Shown here piece after piece: positions 25,708 to 36,989 of a stretch of 64,000 bases of DNA (positions are counted from its first letter, which is position 1; each line of letters opens with the position of its first letter). The notes beneath the pieces are model-generated. The model had not been told where the DNA came from and searched no databases. It saw only the letters and a program-made list of their open reading frames with translations. Position numbers and translations under genes: made by a program. Where the stretch lies: contig NZ_AP012331.1 in NCBI RefSeq assembly GCF_001042635.1, positions 496,001-560,000 on the forward strand, in the 5' to 3' direction. The DNA comes from Bifidobacterium scardovii JCM 12489 = DSM 13734 (lineage in GTDB: Bacteria > Actinomycetota > Actinomycetes > Actinomycetales > Bifidobacteriaceae).

Positions 25708-27899
25708 ATGAGCGAGCAGATCGTGGATCTGATGGAGAGCGTGATGCCCGGCCCGCAGGGCGTGCCGGGTCCGCAGGGGCCCATGGCGTCCGAAACCGCC
25801 GCGCAGGACGAGGCGGTCGCCGGTTTCGTGTCCGGCGAGGAGACGGCGACCTCGCTGGCGGTGTTCGGCCATGTGGACCGCGTGTACGACACGGTGTCGG
25901 CCATGCGCGCGGATCGTCTGCTGCGCGCCGGGATGGGCGCGCGCACGCGCGGCTACTGGACGCCCGGCGACGGGGGGCCGGCGTGTACCTGGTGTCGGAC
26001 GATCCCATGTACGACGCGTCGGATATCCGTGACATGCGGCTTGTTTCGGGACGATACGCGACTCTGCTGGACGCGGACAACATCCGCAAGCTGGGCGCGA
26101 AGGGCGACGGCGCGTCGGACGACACGCTCGCGTTCCAGGGGGCCGCGAAGGCGGGCCTGCCGTGCCTGTACGTGCCCGAGGGCGTCTACGTGCTCTCCGA
26201 CACGATCCGGTTCACGTCCCCCGTGCGCCTGGTCGGAGCCGGTTCGAACCTGTCCGTGCTGCGCACCGAACTGGATCTGCCCGTGCAGGTCGACAAGGCC
26301 AAGCTCATCCTGTGCGGCTCCGACACGCTCATCGCCCATTTGGGCTTCCGCCTGCACAATCCGGGCGACTACGCGATAGGCGTCTACCACGGGTCGCATG
26401 ACGTGACCGTAACCCGCTGCCACGCGATCTCGGGCGCGCTCGTCCAGGCCAACGCCGACAAGTGGCTGACCGTGCGGCCGGACGGCGCGGAGATCACGGG
26501 CAGCATGTGCGAGCGGATCACCGTCTCCCATAACCGGTGCGACAGCTTCGGCGACGGGACCGAGAAGAAACCGTCGGCGCAGGCGGCGATCAACCTCAAA
26601 TACTGCTCGAATAGCACGGTCGAGGGCAATATGATCGACAACGCGCTGCTCAAATGGTCGGGGATCCAATGGTGGGGCGGGGACGCCGACCCCAAGAAAT
26701 ACGATCCCGCGCTCCCCGTCGACAGCGCCCAGTTGGCGCGCAGCGTGCCCAAACCCTGCCACGACATCAGGATCGTGCGCAACACGGTGCGCAACTGCGG
26801 CGGCAGCGGGATCTGGGGCACGTGGACGCGCGGCGTGCTCGTCGAGGGCAACACCGTGTCCGATTGCTGGGACAACAACATCGGCAACGAGGGCAACGAC
26901 AGGATGACCACCGTCAACAACCGCGTCATGTCCACGAACGGGGTGTGCTGCTACGCGGTCGCGTGGAGGGTCGACGAGCAGATCGTGGCCAACAACACGT
27001 TCGAGGGCGGCGGCGACCGGCCGTGCACGTTCATGGTCTCGTTCTCCAACCCCCTGCCCTGGGACTCCAGCTGCCCCACCGGCGTATTGGAGGGCAACAC
27101 GTTCGTCAGCACCGGATCGGCGAACTGGTCGCTGGAGATCGGCGACAGCCTCAACCTGCACATGATCTCCGGCAACACGTTCCGCGACTCGTGCCTGCGC
27201 CTGGCATGCGACACGCCCAGCATGGGCGTCAGCATCCACGACAACGTGTTCCTCTACCAGCGCCACTACGGGCCGCTGTCGGACACCTGGTATCCGTCCA
27301 ACCAGGACGGGCACCCGTCCACCCACGCGTACGCGATCCTCGAGATCGGCTCGGCCCGCGGCGGCCGCGTGTCCGTCAAAGGCAACCGGATCGTCGACAA
27401 CGCGGCGCGCACGGACTCCATGCCGTGCATCCTGGTCGCGCCACTGTACGGCGACGACACGAGGGACGCGGCCACCGACAACCAGATCGTCCTCGAGGGC
27501 AACATCGTGCGCAACGCCCTGCCCGCCGCCCAGTCCGGCCCCGCCTACGCGCTGCTGACCAAGTCGGACGGCGGCGTCAAGAGCGTCCTGGTCGAGGGCA
27601 ACGTGGCCGACGTGCACGGGCCCGCGGTCTACCAATGGGTCGACCACGTCGCCGACAAGCCCAACAGCGCCAAAACATCCGAGGTCGTCTACCAGATGGG
27701 CTTCAACCGCAAGGCCAACCACAGGGACCCCTACTGGATGTCGTACGCCAGCGTCAAGAAGGAATACGCGCACATGGCCAACTGCCTCATCCCGATCAAC
27801 AACAGCACCACCGGCAGCGGACAGGGAGCCCTTGACTACAACCTCGTATGGATCAGCTGGCAGCGCACCACATTCAAAATCCCACTCACCATGATCTAA
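25708..27899 (+). pseudogene. Tail spike / receptor-binding beta-helix protein, frame broken at a G6 tract
   Basis: From ATG 25708 (GGAG upstream) the frame reads a collagen-like start (GPQGVPGPQGP), then MRADRLLRAGMGARTRGYWT and PGDGG. There it enters a G6 run at 25972-25977 and loses sense. The -1 frame continues perfectly as GAGVYLVSDDPMYDASDIR and runs to TAA 27899 through a right-handed beta-helix spike (KLGAKGDGASDDTLAFQ, then many strand repeats such as VLVEGNTVSDCWDNN). One extra G restores a ~730-residue protein. This may be phase variation, a programmed slip, a decayed gene or a sequencing error. Confidence 0.8.
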
Positions 27900-27920
27900 A
27901 TCGGATCATAGCGAAATACG

Positions 27921-27954
27921 AAAAAGCGGCGCATCCCCCGAGGGGATGTGCCGC
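27921..27954 (-). terminator. Intrinsic terminator for the minus-strand mini-gene
   Basis: A 13-bp stem (GCGGCGCATCCCC at 27926-27938 with GGGGATGTGCCGC at 27942-27954, one G-T pair) is followed on the minus strand by TTTTT. It lies 12 bases past the stop of the mini-gene and may also stop late transcription of the tail genes from the other side. Confidence 0.8.
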
Positions 27955-27965
27955 CGAGTTCGAGG

Positions 27966-28166
27966 TCAGGCGTGCACCGGTGCTCCGAACACGTAGGCGT
28001 CGTATCCTCTCCAGACATGGCCGATCACACGCAGGCTCCCGCCTTCCGGATCACGCACGATCTCGCCGAACGCCGGGAGCCAATCCATATCGCCGGCCTC
28101 CTTGAAATCCCGGTACGACATACGGCTACGGCACTCCACCTGACGGCACAGAATGATCTTCCCCAT
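27966..28166 (-). CDS. Minus-strand prophage mini-gene, unknown function
   Basis: A 66-residue protein (MGKIILCRQVECRSRMSYRD at the start), transcribed against all other prophage genes in the window. It has a perfect Shine-Dalgarno (AGGAGGTGAT, plus-strand 28171-28180) four bases before its ATG, an extended -10 promoter (28218-28223) and its own terminator. The sequence GEIVRDPEGGSLRVIGHVWRGYDAYVFG suggests a small beta fold. Placed between tail and lysis genes, it fits a lysogeny-expressed moron. No family is recognised. Confidence 0.65.
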   Translation of the reverse strand: MGKIILCRQVECRSRMSYRDFKEAGDMDWLPAFGEIVRDPEGGSLRVIGHVWRGYDAYVFGAPVHA

Positions 28167-28217
28167 TCCTCATCACCTCCTCGTCTAGGCCCTGCATCAT
28201 GCGGGGTGGGGAGCAAC

Positions 28218-28223
28218 AGCATA
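28218..28223 (-). promoter_or_regulatory. Extended -10 promoter for the minus-strand mini-gene
   Basis: On the minus strand TGCTATGCT forms an extended -10 (TG, one base, TATGCT). No good -35 is visible, as is common for extended -10 promoters. Transcription would start about 40 bases before the ATG at 28166. Confidence 0.5.
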
Positions 28224-28267
28224 GCACCTCGAACCCCGGAAAAAGACGAAAATCCTGGAGGCATCCC

Positions 28268-28606
28268 ATGACCCTTCCCGAAGGCCTGCCCGCATGGGCG
28301 TACATCGTCGTGGCCGCGCTGACCGTGGGCTCGAACATCATCACCGCACTATGGGCCGACCGGAAAGGCAGGGAACGCGACCGGGCCACGCGCGGAGAAA
28401 TCACCAACAACCATCCCAAACCATTGCGCGACGACCTCGACGAGAAGAACCGCAGCGTGCTCGACGCGATCGACGGGCTGCGCGACGACATGAACGGCGA
28501 GTTTGCGACCGTCAACCGCAGGATCGCCAACAGCGAGGACAACCTGACCGAACTGCGCCGCGAGGTCCACGACCTACGCGGCCAACACCAACCACCAACC
28601 AAATAG
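28268..28606 (+). CDS. DUF2746-like membrane-anchored coiled-coil protein
   Basis: A 112-residue protein behind TGGAGG. One N-terminal membrane segment (WAYIVVAALTVGSNIITAL) is followed by a charged coiled coil (LDEKNRSVLDAIDGLRDDMN, ANSEDNLTELRREVHDLR). This layout and its place beside lysin and holin resemble DUF2746 proteins of actinophages. It may be a spanin-like or holin-accessory factor; evidence is positional. Confidence 0.6.
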   Translation: MTLPEGLPAWAYIVVAALTVGSNIITALWADRKGRERDRATRGEITNNHPKPLRDDLDEKNRSVLDAIDGLRDDMNGEFATVNRRIANSEDNLTELRREVHDLRGQHQPPTK

Positions 28607-28621
28607 AAAGGAACGATCCCC

Positions 28622-29620
28622 ATGAAGAACTGGGACACCCTCGAAGCGGACGAGGACATGATCCTCACCACGCATTACACGCCCGGACGCTCCGGCAGGA
28701 AGATCGACAAGGTTCTCGTGCATCACAACGCGGGCAACCTGAGCATCGCCGGCTGCTACAGCGTGTGGCAGACCCGCGAGGCGTCCGCGCACTACCAGGT
28801 CGATGCCAACGGGCGCATCGGCCAGCTCGTGTGGGACGCCGACACCGCGTGGCACGCCGGCAATTGGGAGGCGAACCTCACCAGCATCGGTATTGAGCAC
28901 GCCGACATCAGCACGAACCCGTGGAAGGTGTCAGACGCCACGCTCGACAACGGGGCCCACCTCGTGGCCGCGTTGTGCAAACACTACGGGCTCGGCCGAC
29001 CCGCATGGGGTGTCAACGTGTTCCCCCACTCCGCGTTCAGCAGCACCGAATGCCCCGCATCGCTCTACGGCTCGCAAAAGGACGCGTACATGGCCAAGGC
29101 GCAGGCATGGTACGACTCGATGACCGGCGGCAAGCCCGCACCCAAGCCGTCCACCCCGGCACCCGCGCCGCAGGCCGCCGATCTCAATGCCCTCGCGGAC
29201 GCGGTCATCCGCGGAGACTACGGCAACGGGGAGACCCGCAGGGCCCGGCTCGGCGACAAGTACGACGCCGTCATGGCCATCGTCAACCAACGCTACGGCA
29301 TCACCGCAGGCAGCAACGGCAACAGTGGGGGCGGCAACGGGGGTGCGAGCATCGACGACCTCGCCCGCCGCGCCATCAACGGCGAGTTCGGCAACGGCGA
29401 GCAACGCAAGGCCGCTCTCGGAGCCAACTACCAGGCCGTACAGGCCCGCGTCAACCAGATGCTCGGCCAGGGCGGCGGTTCCGCGCCGAGCGTAGACCTC
29501 AACGCCCTGGCAGACGCAGTGATTCGCGGTGACTACGGCAACGGCGATCAGCGTCGCAACGCGCTGGGAGCGAACTACGCGGCCGTGCAGGCCATCGTCA
29601 ACAAGAAACTCGGATACTGA
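28622..29620 (+). CDS. Endolysin: N-acetylmuramoyl-L-alanine amidase with three CW_7 repeats
   Basis: A 332-residue lysin. Residues 15-170 are an Amidase_2 domain: VLVHHNAGN supplies a zinc His (34 or 35), and FPHSAFSSTECPA supplies the later His and Cys ligands. After a Pro/Ala linker come three ~40-residue CW_7 (Cpl-7-type) wall-binding repeats, each like LNALADAVIRGDYGNG, near 185, 240 and 290. There is no signal peptide, so release depends on the holin encoded next. It cleaves the sugar-peptide bond of peptidoglycan. Confidence 0.93.
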   Translation: MKNWDTLEADEDMILTTHYTPGRSGRKIDKVLVHHNAGNLSIAGCYSVWQTREASAHYQVDANGRIGQLVWDADTAWHAGNWEANLTSIGIEHADISTNPWKVSDATLDNGAHLVAALCKHYGLGRPAWGVNVFPHSAFSSTECPASLYGSQKDAYMAKAQAWYDSMTGGKPAPKPSTPAPAPQAADLNALADAVIRGDYGNGETRRARLGDKYDAVMAIVNQRYGITAGSNGNSGGGNGGASIDDLARRAINGEFGNGEQRKAALGANYQAVQARVNQMLGQGGGSAPSVDLNALADAVIRGDYGNGDQRRNALGANYAAVQAIVNKKLGY

Positions 29621-29637
29621 AAGGAAAGGGACCCATC

Positions 29638-29934
29638 ATGACGGAAAACCCGATCGACACCACCCCCGAAAACGATACGACCACCGTTGCGGAACAGGAC
29701 GCACCCGACACTACGGCCCCCGCATGGCTCATCCCCGGCAAACTGTACGACGTGCTCAAATGGCTCGGCCTCATCGCCTTCCCCGCGCTCGCACTCTTCG
29801 TGGGAGCCGTCGGCCCCGCATGGGGATGGCCATACATCGACGCCGTCGTCACCACGCTCAACGCCCTCGGCACCCTATGCGGCACGCTCATCGGCGCAAG
29901 CGCCATCAAAGCCAAATACGATCTGGCCGCATGA
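29638..29934 (+). CDS. Holin
   Basis: A 98-residue protein with a polar acidic N-terminus, two membrane segments (LKWLGLIAFPALALFVGAVG and VTTLNALGTLCGTLIGASAI) and a short charged tail (KAKYDLAA). It starts 17 bases after the endolysin stop, behind GAAAGG. Size, topology and place make it the holin that times lysis. Confidence 0.85.
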   Translation: MTENPIDTTPENDTTTVAEQDAPDTTAPAWLIPGKLYDVLKWLGLIAFPALALFVGAVGPAWGWPYIDAVVTTLNALGTLCGTLIGASAIKAKYDLAA

Positions 29935-30260
29935 CGCTTTCCTTACCGATATAGTAGGTGAGGGAAACGCAGGGGACTCATCCATATGGCAGATCATGCG
30001 GATGAACCCAGAAAGAATGATTCAATCCCGAATGTTACGTTTCCGCCCCGCCCGGCACTGCAGGTGACCCAATCATGGGTCGCACTGCAGTGCCGGGCGA
30101 TCTTTCGTCGCTCAAGAAGCCAGAATGCGGTATCATGATGTCAATCTCCTGCTAGGAGACGAAAAAATAGAGACAGATAAGGTTAGGGCGACCATAGGGC
30201 GACCTAGGAACATTGGATACCCGGCAAACGCAAACGGCAGTAGACGCGCGGGACACCGTG
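29935..30260 (+). other. Prophage right-end non-coding region
   Basis: No convincing gene lies here. It holds the late terminator at 30050-30098, a short TCTCCT/AGGAGA dyad near 30147, and two tandem copies of TAGGGCGACC at 30184-30193 and 30195-30204, 56-76 bp before the attachment core. The paired repeats look like integrase arm-type binding sites. Confidence 0.6.
30050..30104 (+). terminator. Strong bidirectional terminator after the lysis genes
   Basis: GCCCGGCACTGCAG at 30050-30063 pairs with CTGCAGTGCCGGGC at 30085-30098, a perfect 14-bp stem with an inner TGACCC/GGGTC extension, followed by GATCTTTC. It ends late transcription before the attachment site and shields the host. Confidence 0.75.
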
Positions 30261-30312
30261 CCATCAGTCTTCCAAACTGATTACGCGGGTTCGATTCCCG
30301 TCATCCGCTCCA
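30261..30312 (+). other. attR: Right attachment site: 3' half of tRNA-Gly(TCC)
   Basis: The segment has an anticodon stem-loop TCAGT-CTTCCAA-ACTGA (anticodon TCC, Gly), a T-arm GCGGG-TTCGATT-CCCGT, the 3' acceptor strand CATCCGC, discriminator T and CCA. No matching GCGGATG acceptor strand or D-arm exists upstream, so this is only the 3' half. That is the mark left when a phage integrates into a tRNA gene and rebuilds the intact copy at the other end, here to the left of the window. Confidence 0.88.
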
Positions 30313-30317
30313 CTGGC

Positions 30318-30359
30318 AAAGGCCGGAAACCCGATGATTCCAAGGGTTTACGGCCTTTT
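30318..30359 (+). terminator. Host terminator of the displaced tRNA-Gly gene
   Basis: AAAGGCCG and CGGCCTTTT with inner AAACCC/GGGTTT form a long hairpin ending in TTTT, six bases after the CCA end. It is the native tRNA terminator, left behind with the 3' fragment. Confidence 0.8.
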
Positions 30360-30444
30360 GTCATGCTTGGCCGCGTATCGCGTATCGTGGGTCCGTCCTC
30401 CAAAAGGGAAGCCGGGCATGGAGAGTGAACTGGCGGCGCGGCCG

Positions 30445-32594
<2,150 letters not shown>

Positions 32595-32771
32595 CGAGGT
32601 GTGAGGCGGTGTGAGGCGATTGCGTCGCCGCCGTCGCCCGTCGCCTTCGACGGCCGTCCGTGCGTAGTCCCTACCTGCCCGTATAGTATCTCCTTGGCGT
32701 GTTTCGCCCGCGGATAGAGAGCGCGCCGGCATTGGGCCGGCAGCACCGCGCAGCAATACAAGGAGGATGCC

Positions 32772-33041
32772 GTGGCACTTACGGCTGAAGAAAAGCAGGA
32801 CATCATCGCCAAGTACGCTACCCACGAGGGTGACACGGGTTCCCCCGAGGTGCAGGTCGCGCTGCTGAGCAAGCGCATCGCCGACCTGACCGAGCACCTG
32901 AAGGAGCACAAGCATGATCACCACTCCCGTCGTGGTCTGCTGCTGATGGTCGGTGACCGCAAGCGCCTGCTCAGCTACCTCAAGGACGTTGACATCAACC
33001 GTTACCGTGCCCTGATCGAGAAGCTGGGTCTGCGTCGATAA
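32772..33041 (+). CDS. rpsO: 30S ribosomal protein S15
   Basis: An 89-residue protein with the full S15 pattern: [39 protein letters not shown] and the ending [12 protein letters not shown]. Start GTG 32772 follows AAGGAGG. A weak -10 (TATAGT, 32682-32687) and a GCCGGC/GGCCGGC hairpin lie in the leader, where S15 often autoregulates. It has its own terminator before pnp. Confidence 0.97.
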   Translation: MALTAEEKQDIIAKYATHEGDTGSPEVQVALLSKRIADLTEHLKEHKHDHHSRRGLLLMVGDRKRLLSYLKDVDINRYRALIEKLGLRR

Positions 33042-33052
33042 CTGAATTCTTC

Positions 33053-33085
33053 CGCCCGGGTGCCGCAATGGCGCTCGGGCGTTTT
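33053..33085 (+). terminator. rpsO terminator
   Basis: CGCCCG with inner GTGCC/GGCGC pairs to CGGGCG and runs directly into TTTT. It separates rpsO from pnp, though some read-through is likely given the usual rpsO-pnp linkage. Confidence 0.85.
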
Positions 33086-33215
33086 ACATGGCAAGACAGA
33101 GGATAGGCGGCGGGGTAAGCCGCGAGATGTTGTTTTGGGAATGTGAAGTTTGGTCCGCTGAAGAGGACCGCCGATAGTAGGAATAGATAGAAAAACAGAA
33201 CAAAGGAGGAACCCC

Positions 33216-35915
33216 ATGGAGGGTCCCGAAATCAAGGCCGTGGAGGCCGTAATCGATAATGGTTCATTCGGAAAGCGTACGCTGCGCTTCGAAACCGGTC
33301 GTCTCGCCCAGCAGGCGGACGGCGCCGTCGCCGCCTACCTCGACGACGACTCGATGATCCTGTCCACCACCACCGCCGGCTCCAGCCCGAAGGAGAACTA
33401 CGACTTCTTCCCGCTGACCGTCGACGTCGAAGAGAAGATGTACGCCGCCGGCAAGATCCCCGGCTCCTTCTTCCGCCGCGAGGGCCGCCCGTCGAGCGAG
33501 GCCATCCTCGCCTGCCGCATCATCGACCGCCCGCTGCGCCCGCTGTTCCCGCACACCCTGCGCAACGAGGTGCAGGTCGTGGAGACCGTGCTGTCCATCG
33601 ACCCGGACGACGCCTATGACGTCATCGCGCTGAACGCGGCCTCCGCGTCCACGATGATCTCCGGTCTGCCGTTCTCCGGCCCGGTGTCCGGTGTCCGCCT
33701 GGCGCTCATCGACGGCCAGTGGGTCGCCTTCCCGCGCTGGAGCGAGCGCGAGCGCGCCGTGTTCGAGATCGTGGTCGCCGGCCGCGTGGTCGAGAACGGC
33801 GACGTCGCCATCGCCATGATCGAGGCCGGCGCCGGCAAGAACGCCTGGCACCTCATCTACGACGAGGGCCAGACCAAGCCGGACGAGGCCGTCGTGGCCC
33901 AGGGCCTCGAGGCCGCCAAGCCGTTCATCAAGGTGATCTGCGAGGCCCAGGACGAGCTCAAGAAGGTCGCCGCCAAGGAGACCAAGGAATTCCAGCTCTT
34001 CCCGGAGTACACCGACGAGCTGTACGCCCGCATCGACGAGATCGCGCACGCCGACCTCGACGAGGCCCTCTCCATCGCCGAGAAGCTGCCCCGCCAGGAC
34101 CGCATCCACGAGATCAAGGAGCACGTGCGCGAGGTGCTCGCGAACGAGTTCACCGACATGGAGGCCGGCGAGAAGGAGAAGGAGCTCGGCAACGCGTTCA
34201 AGGAGCTGCAGCGCCAGATCGTGCGCCGCCGCATCCTCACCGAGGACTACCGCATCGACGGCCGCGGCCTCAAGGACATCCGCACCCTGTCCGCCGAGGT
34301 GGACATCGTGCCCCGCGTGCACGGCTCCGCCCTGTTCCAGCGCGGCGAGACCCAGATCCTGGGCGTCACCACGCTGAACATGCTCAAGATGGAGCAGCAG
34401 ATCGACGCGCTGTCCGGCCCGCAGTCCAAGCGCTACATGCACAACTACGAGATGCCGCCGTACTCCACCGGCGAGACCGGCCGCGTCGGCTCCCCGAAGC
34501 GCCGCGAGATCGGCCACGGCGCCCTCGCCGAGAAGGCCATCGTGCCGGTGCTGCCGAGCCGCGAGGAGTTCCCGTACGCGATCCGACAGGTCTCCGAGGC
34601 CATCGGCTCCAACGGTTCCACCTCCATGGGCTCCGTGTGCGCCTCCACGCTGTCGCTGCTCGCCGCGGGCGTGCCGTTGAAGGCTCCGGTCGCGGGCATC
34701 GCGATGGGCTTGGTCTCCGGCGACGTCGACGGCCAGCACATCTTCAAGACCCTGACCGACATCCTGGGCGCCGAGGACGCGTTCGGCGACATGGACTTCA
34801 AGGTCGCCGGCACCGCCGAGTTCATCACCGCCCTGCAGCTCGACACCAAGCTCGACGGCATCCCGGCCGACATCCTGGCCGGCGCCCTGCAGCAGGCGCA
34901 CGAGGCCCGCGCCACGATCCTCGACCTCATCAACGAGTGCATCGACGGCCCGGCCGAGATGAGCGAGTACGCCCCGCGCATCATCACCACCACCGTTCCG
35001 GTCGACAAGATCGGCGAGGTCATCGGGCCGAAGGGCAAGATGATCAACCAGATCCAGGAGGACACCGGCGCCGAGATCGCCATCGAGGATGACGGCACCG
35101 TGTTCATCTCCTCCGAGGGCGGCGAGGCGGCCGAGAAGGCCAAGGCCATCATCGACCAGATCGCCAACCCGCATGTGCCGGAAGCCGGCGAGACCTACAA
35201 CGGCAAGGTCGTCAAGACCACGAGCTTCGGCGCCTTCGTCAACCTGACCCCGGGCACCGACGGCCTGCTGCACATCTCGCAGATCCGCAACCTCGCCAAC
35301 GGCGAGCGCATCGACGCCGTCGAGGACGTGCTCAAGGAAGGCGACACCGTCGAGGTGGTCGTGCAGGGCGTCGACGACCGCGGCAAGATCAGCCTGGCGA
35401 TCCCCGGTTTCGAGGATCAGGAGGCCGTTCCCGCCCGCGGCGGGCGTGACCGCGGCGAGCGTGGCGATCGCGATGACCGCCGCGGCGGCCGCGGCGGGCG
35501 TGACCGCCGTGACCGTGGCGATCGCGACGACCGCGGATACCGTGGCCGCCGTGACCGCGACGACCGCCATGACGACGATTTCGATGATCGTCCGCGTCGC
35601 CGTCGTTCCGATCGCGACTACGATGACGACCGTCACTCCGACCGTGACTACGATGATCGTCCGCGTCGCCGTCGTTCCGATCGCGACTACGACGATGACC
35701 GTCGCTCCGATCGCGACGATCGCGACGATCGTGACGACCGCCGCGCCTCGCGCGACGACCGCGACGATCGCCCGCGCCGTTCCTCCCGCCGCGACGACCG
35801 CAACCCGCGCTACGCTGCCGACGAGAACTACGACGAGTACCGCGCCGAGCGCGTCGAGCGCACGGAGCGCCCGCGCCGCCGCGTGCGCCGCGACTTCGAT
35901 CCGTTCGAGGACTGA
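33216..35915 (+). CDS. pnp: Polynucleotide phosphorylase with long Arg/Asp-rich tail
   Basis: An 899-residue 3'-5' exoribonuclease that phosphorolyses RNA in the degradosome. Two RNase PH-like domains (second with [18 protein letters not shown], the catalytic Asp cluster) are followed by a KH domain ([18 protein letters not shown]) and an S1 domain ([18 protein letters not shown]). Residues 740-880 are a low-complexity run of Arg, Asp and Gly with repeats such as [14 protein letters not shown], far beyond the usual ~710-residue length. Start ATG 33216 follows AAAGGAGG. Its last 13 bases are repeated downstream. Confidence 0.95.
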   Translation: MEGPEIKAVEAVIDNGSFGKRTLRFETGRLAQQADGAVAAYLDDDSMILSTTTAGSSPKENYDFFPLTVDVEEKMYAAGKIPGSFFRREGRPSSEAILACRIIDRPLRPLFPHTLRNEVQVVETVLSIDPDDAYDVIALNAASASTMISGLPFSGPVSGVRLALIDGQWVAFPRWSERERAVFEIVVAGRVVENGDVAIAMIEAGAGKNAWHLIYDEGQTKPDEAVVAQGLEAAKPFIKVICEAQDELKKVAAKETKEFQLFPEYTDELYARIDEIAHADLDEALSIAEKLPRQDRIHEIKEHVREVLANEFTDMEAGEKEKELGNAFKELQRQIVRRRILTEDYRIDGRGLKDIRTLSAEVDIVPRVHGSALFQRGETQILGVTTLNMLKMEQQIDALSGPQSKRYMHNYEMPPYSTGETGRVGSPKRREIGHGALAEKAIVPVLPSREEFPYAIRQVSEAIGSNGSTSMGSVCASTLSLLAAGVPLKAPVAGIAMGLVSGDVDGQHIFKTLTDILGAEDAFGDMDFKVAGTAEFITALQLDTKLDGIPADILAGALQQAHEARATILDLINECIDGPAEMSEYAPRIITTTVPVDKIGEVIGPKGKMINQIQEDTGAEIAIEDDGTVFISSEGGEAAEKAKAIIDQIANPHVPEAGETYNGKVVKTTSFGAFVNLTPGTDGLLHISQIRNLANGERIDAVEDVLKEGDTVEVVVQGVDDRGKISLAIPGFEDQEAVPARGGRDRGERGDRDDRRGGRGGRDRRDRGDRDDRGYRGRRDRDDRHDDDFDDRPRRRRSDRDYDDDRHSDRDYDDRPRRRRSDRDYDDDRRSDRDDRDDRDDRRASRDDRDDRPRRSSRRDDRNPRYAADENYDEYRAERVERTERPRRRVRRDFDPFED

Positions 35916-36416
35916 CGTCCTCTCACGGATCCTTCGCGGCAAAGCCGCTCACTTCGCCTAGGGTAAGTCCACTGGACTTACCCTGTGATGGCTCAGCATT
36001 CGAGGACTGACAATAAGTTCATTGGCTCCCCTCTCTGAGGGGAGCTGGCCGCGAAGCGGTCTGAGGGGAGGATTCCCACGAACGCCTGGCAGCGAGCCAT
36101 GTTGTTTTTCTCCCCTCAGCCGGCTACGCCGGCAGCTCCCCTCAGGGAGGGGAGCCGAGACTGAACGGGCTTGCGGCGAAGGCGGTTCGAGGACTGACAT
36201 CCGCTGATCCTTTGACATGAGGGACAGCTCCCGATGGGGGCTGTCCCTCATTGCGTTTTGCGCCGTTGCGTTGCGCGCCGGTGAACGCCGGTGTACGCGT
36301 GCGTGTACACACATGCGCGCGGCTGCGTGTCGCTGGACTTCCGGCTCCGGTATCTGGAAGAATGACGAGTGATACATGATGGCGCATACAGGGGTAATCG
36401 AGCAAAGGAGCGAATC
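35916..36416 (+). repeat. Palindrome-rich element array after pnp
   Basis: The gap before lemA is filled with short palindromes. An inner unit A (35917-35998) has GCGGC/GCCGC and GGGTAAGTCC/GGACTTACCC dyads. Unit B (36012-36185) is an inverted pair of the CTCCCCTC/GAGGGGAG family (36024-36070 and 36110-36155). TTCGAGGACTGAC occurs at 35904-35916 (end of pnp), 35999-36011 and 36186-36198, bounding both units. Downstream lies the likely original pnp terminator at 36217-36251. Confidence 0.8.
36217..36251 (+). terminator. Probable native pnp terminator
   Basis: ATGAGGGACAGC pairs with GCTGTCCCTCAT in a 12-bp stem with a G/C loop. The U-run is weak (TTGCGTTTT). It follows the third copy of the pnp 3' end, as expected if it once lay directly after pnp. 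Confidence 0.65.
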
Positions 36417-36983
36417 ATGATCGCATTGATCGTCATTCTGGTCATCGTCGTGGCGCTGGTGCTGTGGGGCGTCGGCGCGTACAACGGGCTGGTCGTGCTG
36501 CGCAACCGGGTGAAGAACGGGTGGGCGCAGATCGACGTGCAGCTCAAGCAGCGCGCCGACCTGATCCCGAATCTCGTGGAGACGGTGAAGGGGTACGCGT
36601 CCCACGAGTCGCAGGTGTTCACGCAGGTGACCCAGGCCCGCGCCGGGGCCGTCGCCGCCGCGAACGACCCGAACGCCACCACGCAGCAGCGCGCGGCCGC
36701 CGAGAACGCGCTCTCCCGCGCCCTGGTCAACCTGCAGGCCACCGCGGAGGCGTACCCGCAGCTGCAGGCCAACCAGAACTTCATGGACCTGCAGGGCCAG
36801 CTCAAGGGCCTCGAGGAGAAGATCGCCTACGCGCGCCAGTTCTACAACGACGTGGTCATGAAGTACAACAACCGGATCGAGACCGTGCCGACGAACATCA
36901 TCGCCGGTCTGTTCCACTTCGAGCAGGCACAGCCCTTCGCGGCCGACGAGGCGTCCCGCCAGGTGCCGCAGGTCAGGTTCTGA
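36417..36983 (+). CDS. lemA: LemA family protein
   Basis: A 188-residue protein with one N-terminal membrane helix ([19 protein letters not shown]), then the LemA core [38 protein letters not shown], ending in [20 protein letters not shown]. The family has an extracytoplasmic four-helix bundle. Start ATG 36417 follows AAAGGAG. It is six bases from the DUF2207 gene, a frequent partner in Gram-positives. Confidence 0.88.
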   Translation: MIALIVILVIVVALVLWGVGAYNGLVVLRNRVKNGWAQIDVQLKQRADLIPNLVETVKGYASHESQVFTQVTQARAGAVAAANDPNATTQQRAAAENALSRALVNLQATAEAYPQLQANQNFMDLQGQLKGLEEKIAYARQFYNDVVMKYNNRIETVPTNIIAGLFHFEQAQPFAADEASRQVPQVRF

Positions 36984-36989
36984 CCTGCG

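Larger units (their letters stand above)
1..30312. mobile_element. Prophage (siphophage), right-hand part; left end outside window
   Basis: The stretch carries a full rightward set of temperate siphophage modules: replication, terminase, head, tail, lysis. It ends at a duplicated 3' half of a tRNA-Gly gene at 30261-30312. No integrase, excisionase operon or CI-like repressor is visible, so these should lie left of base 1, beside the intact tRNA. Most genes overlap by ATGA. Two units break the pattern and look like cargo: 7710-8640 with its own promoter and terminator, and a minus-strand mini-gene at 27966-28166. Most structural genes look intact; the tail-spike frame is the one clear lesion. 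Confidence 0.95.

Noticed and set aside
30213..30428. Short open frame across the attachment site
   Set aside because: It runs through the tRNA fragment and terminator, so it is a chance frame.
33264..35942. 892-residue open frame on the minus strand opposite pnp
   Set aside because: It mirrors pnp codon structure (Val/Leu/Asp/Gly-rich), has no ribosome site and matches no family. High GC makes such antisense frames common here.
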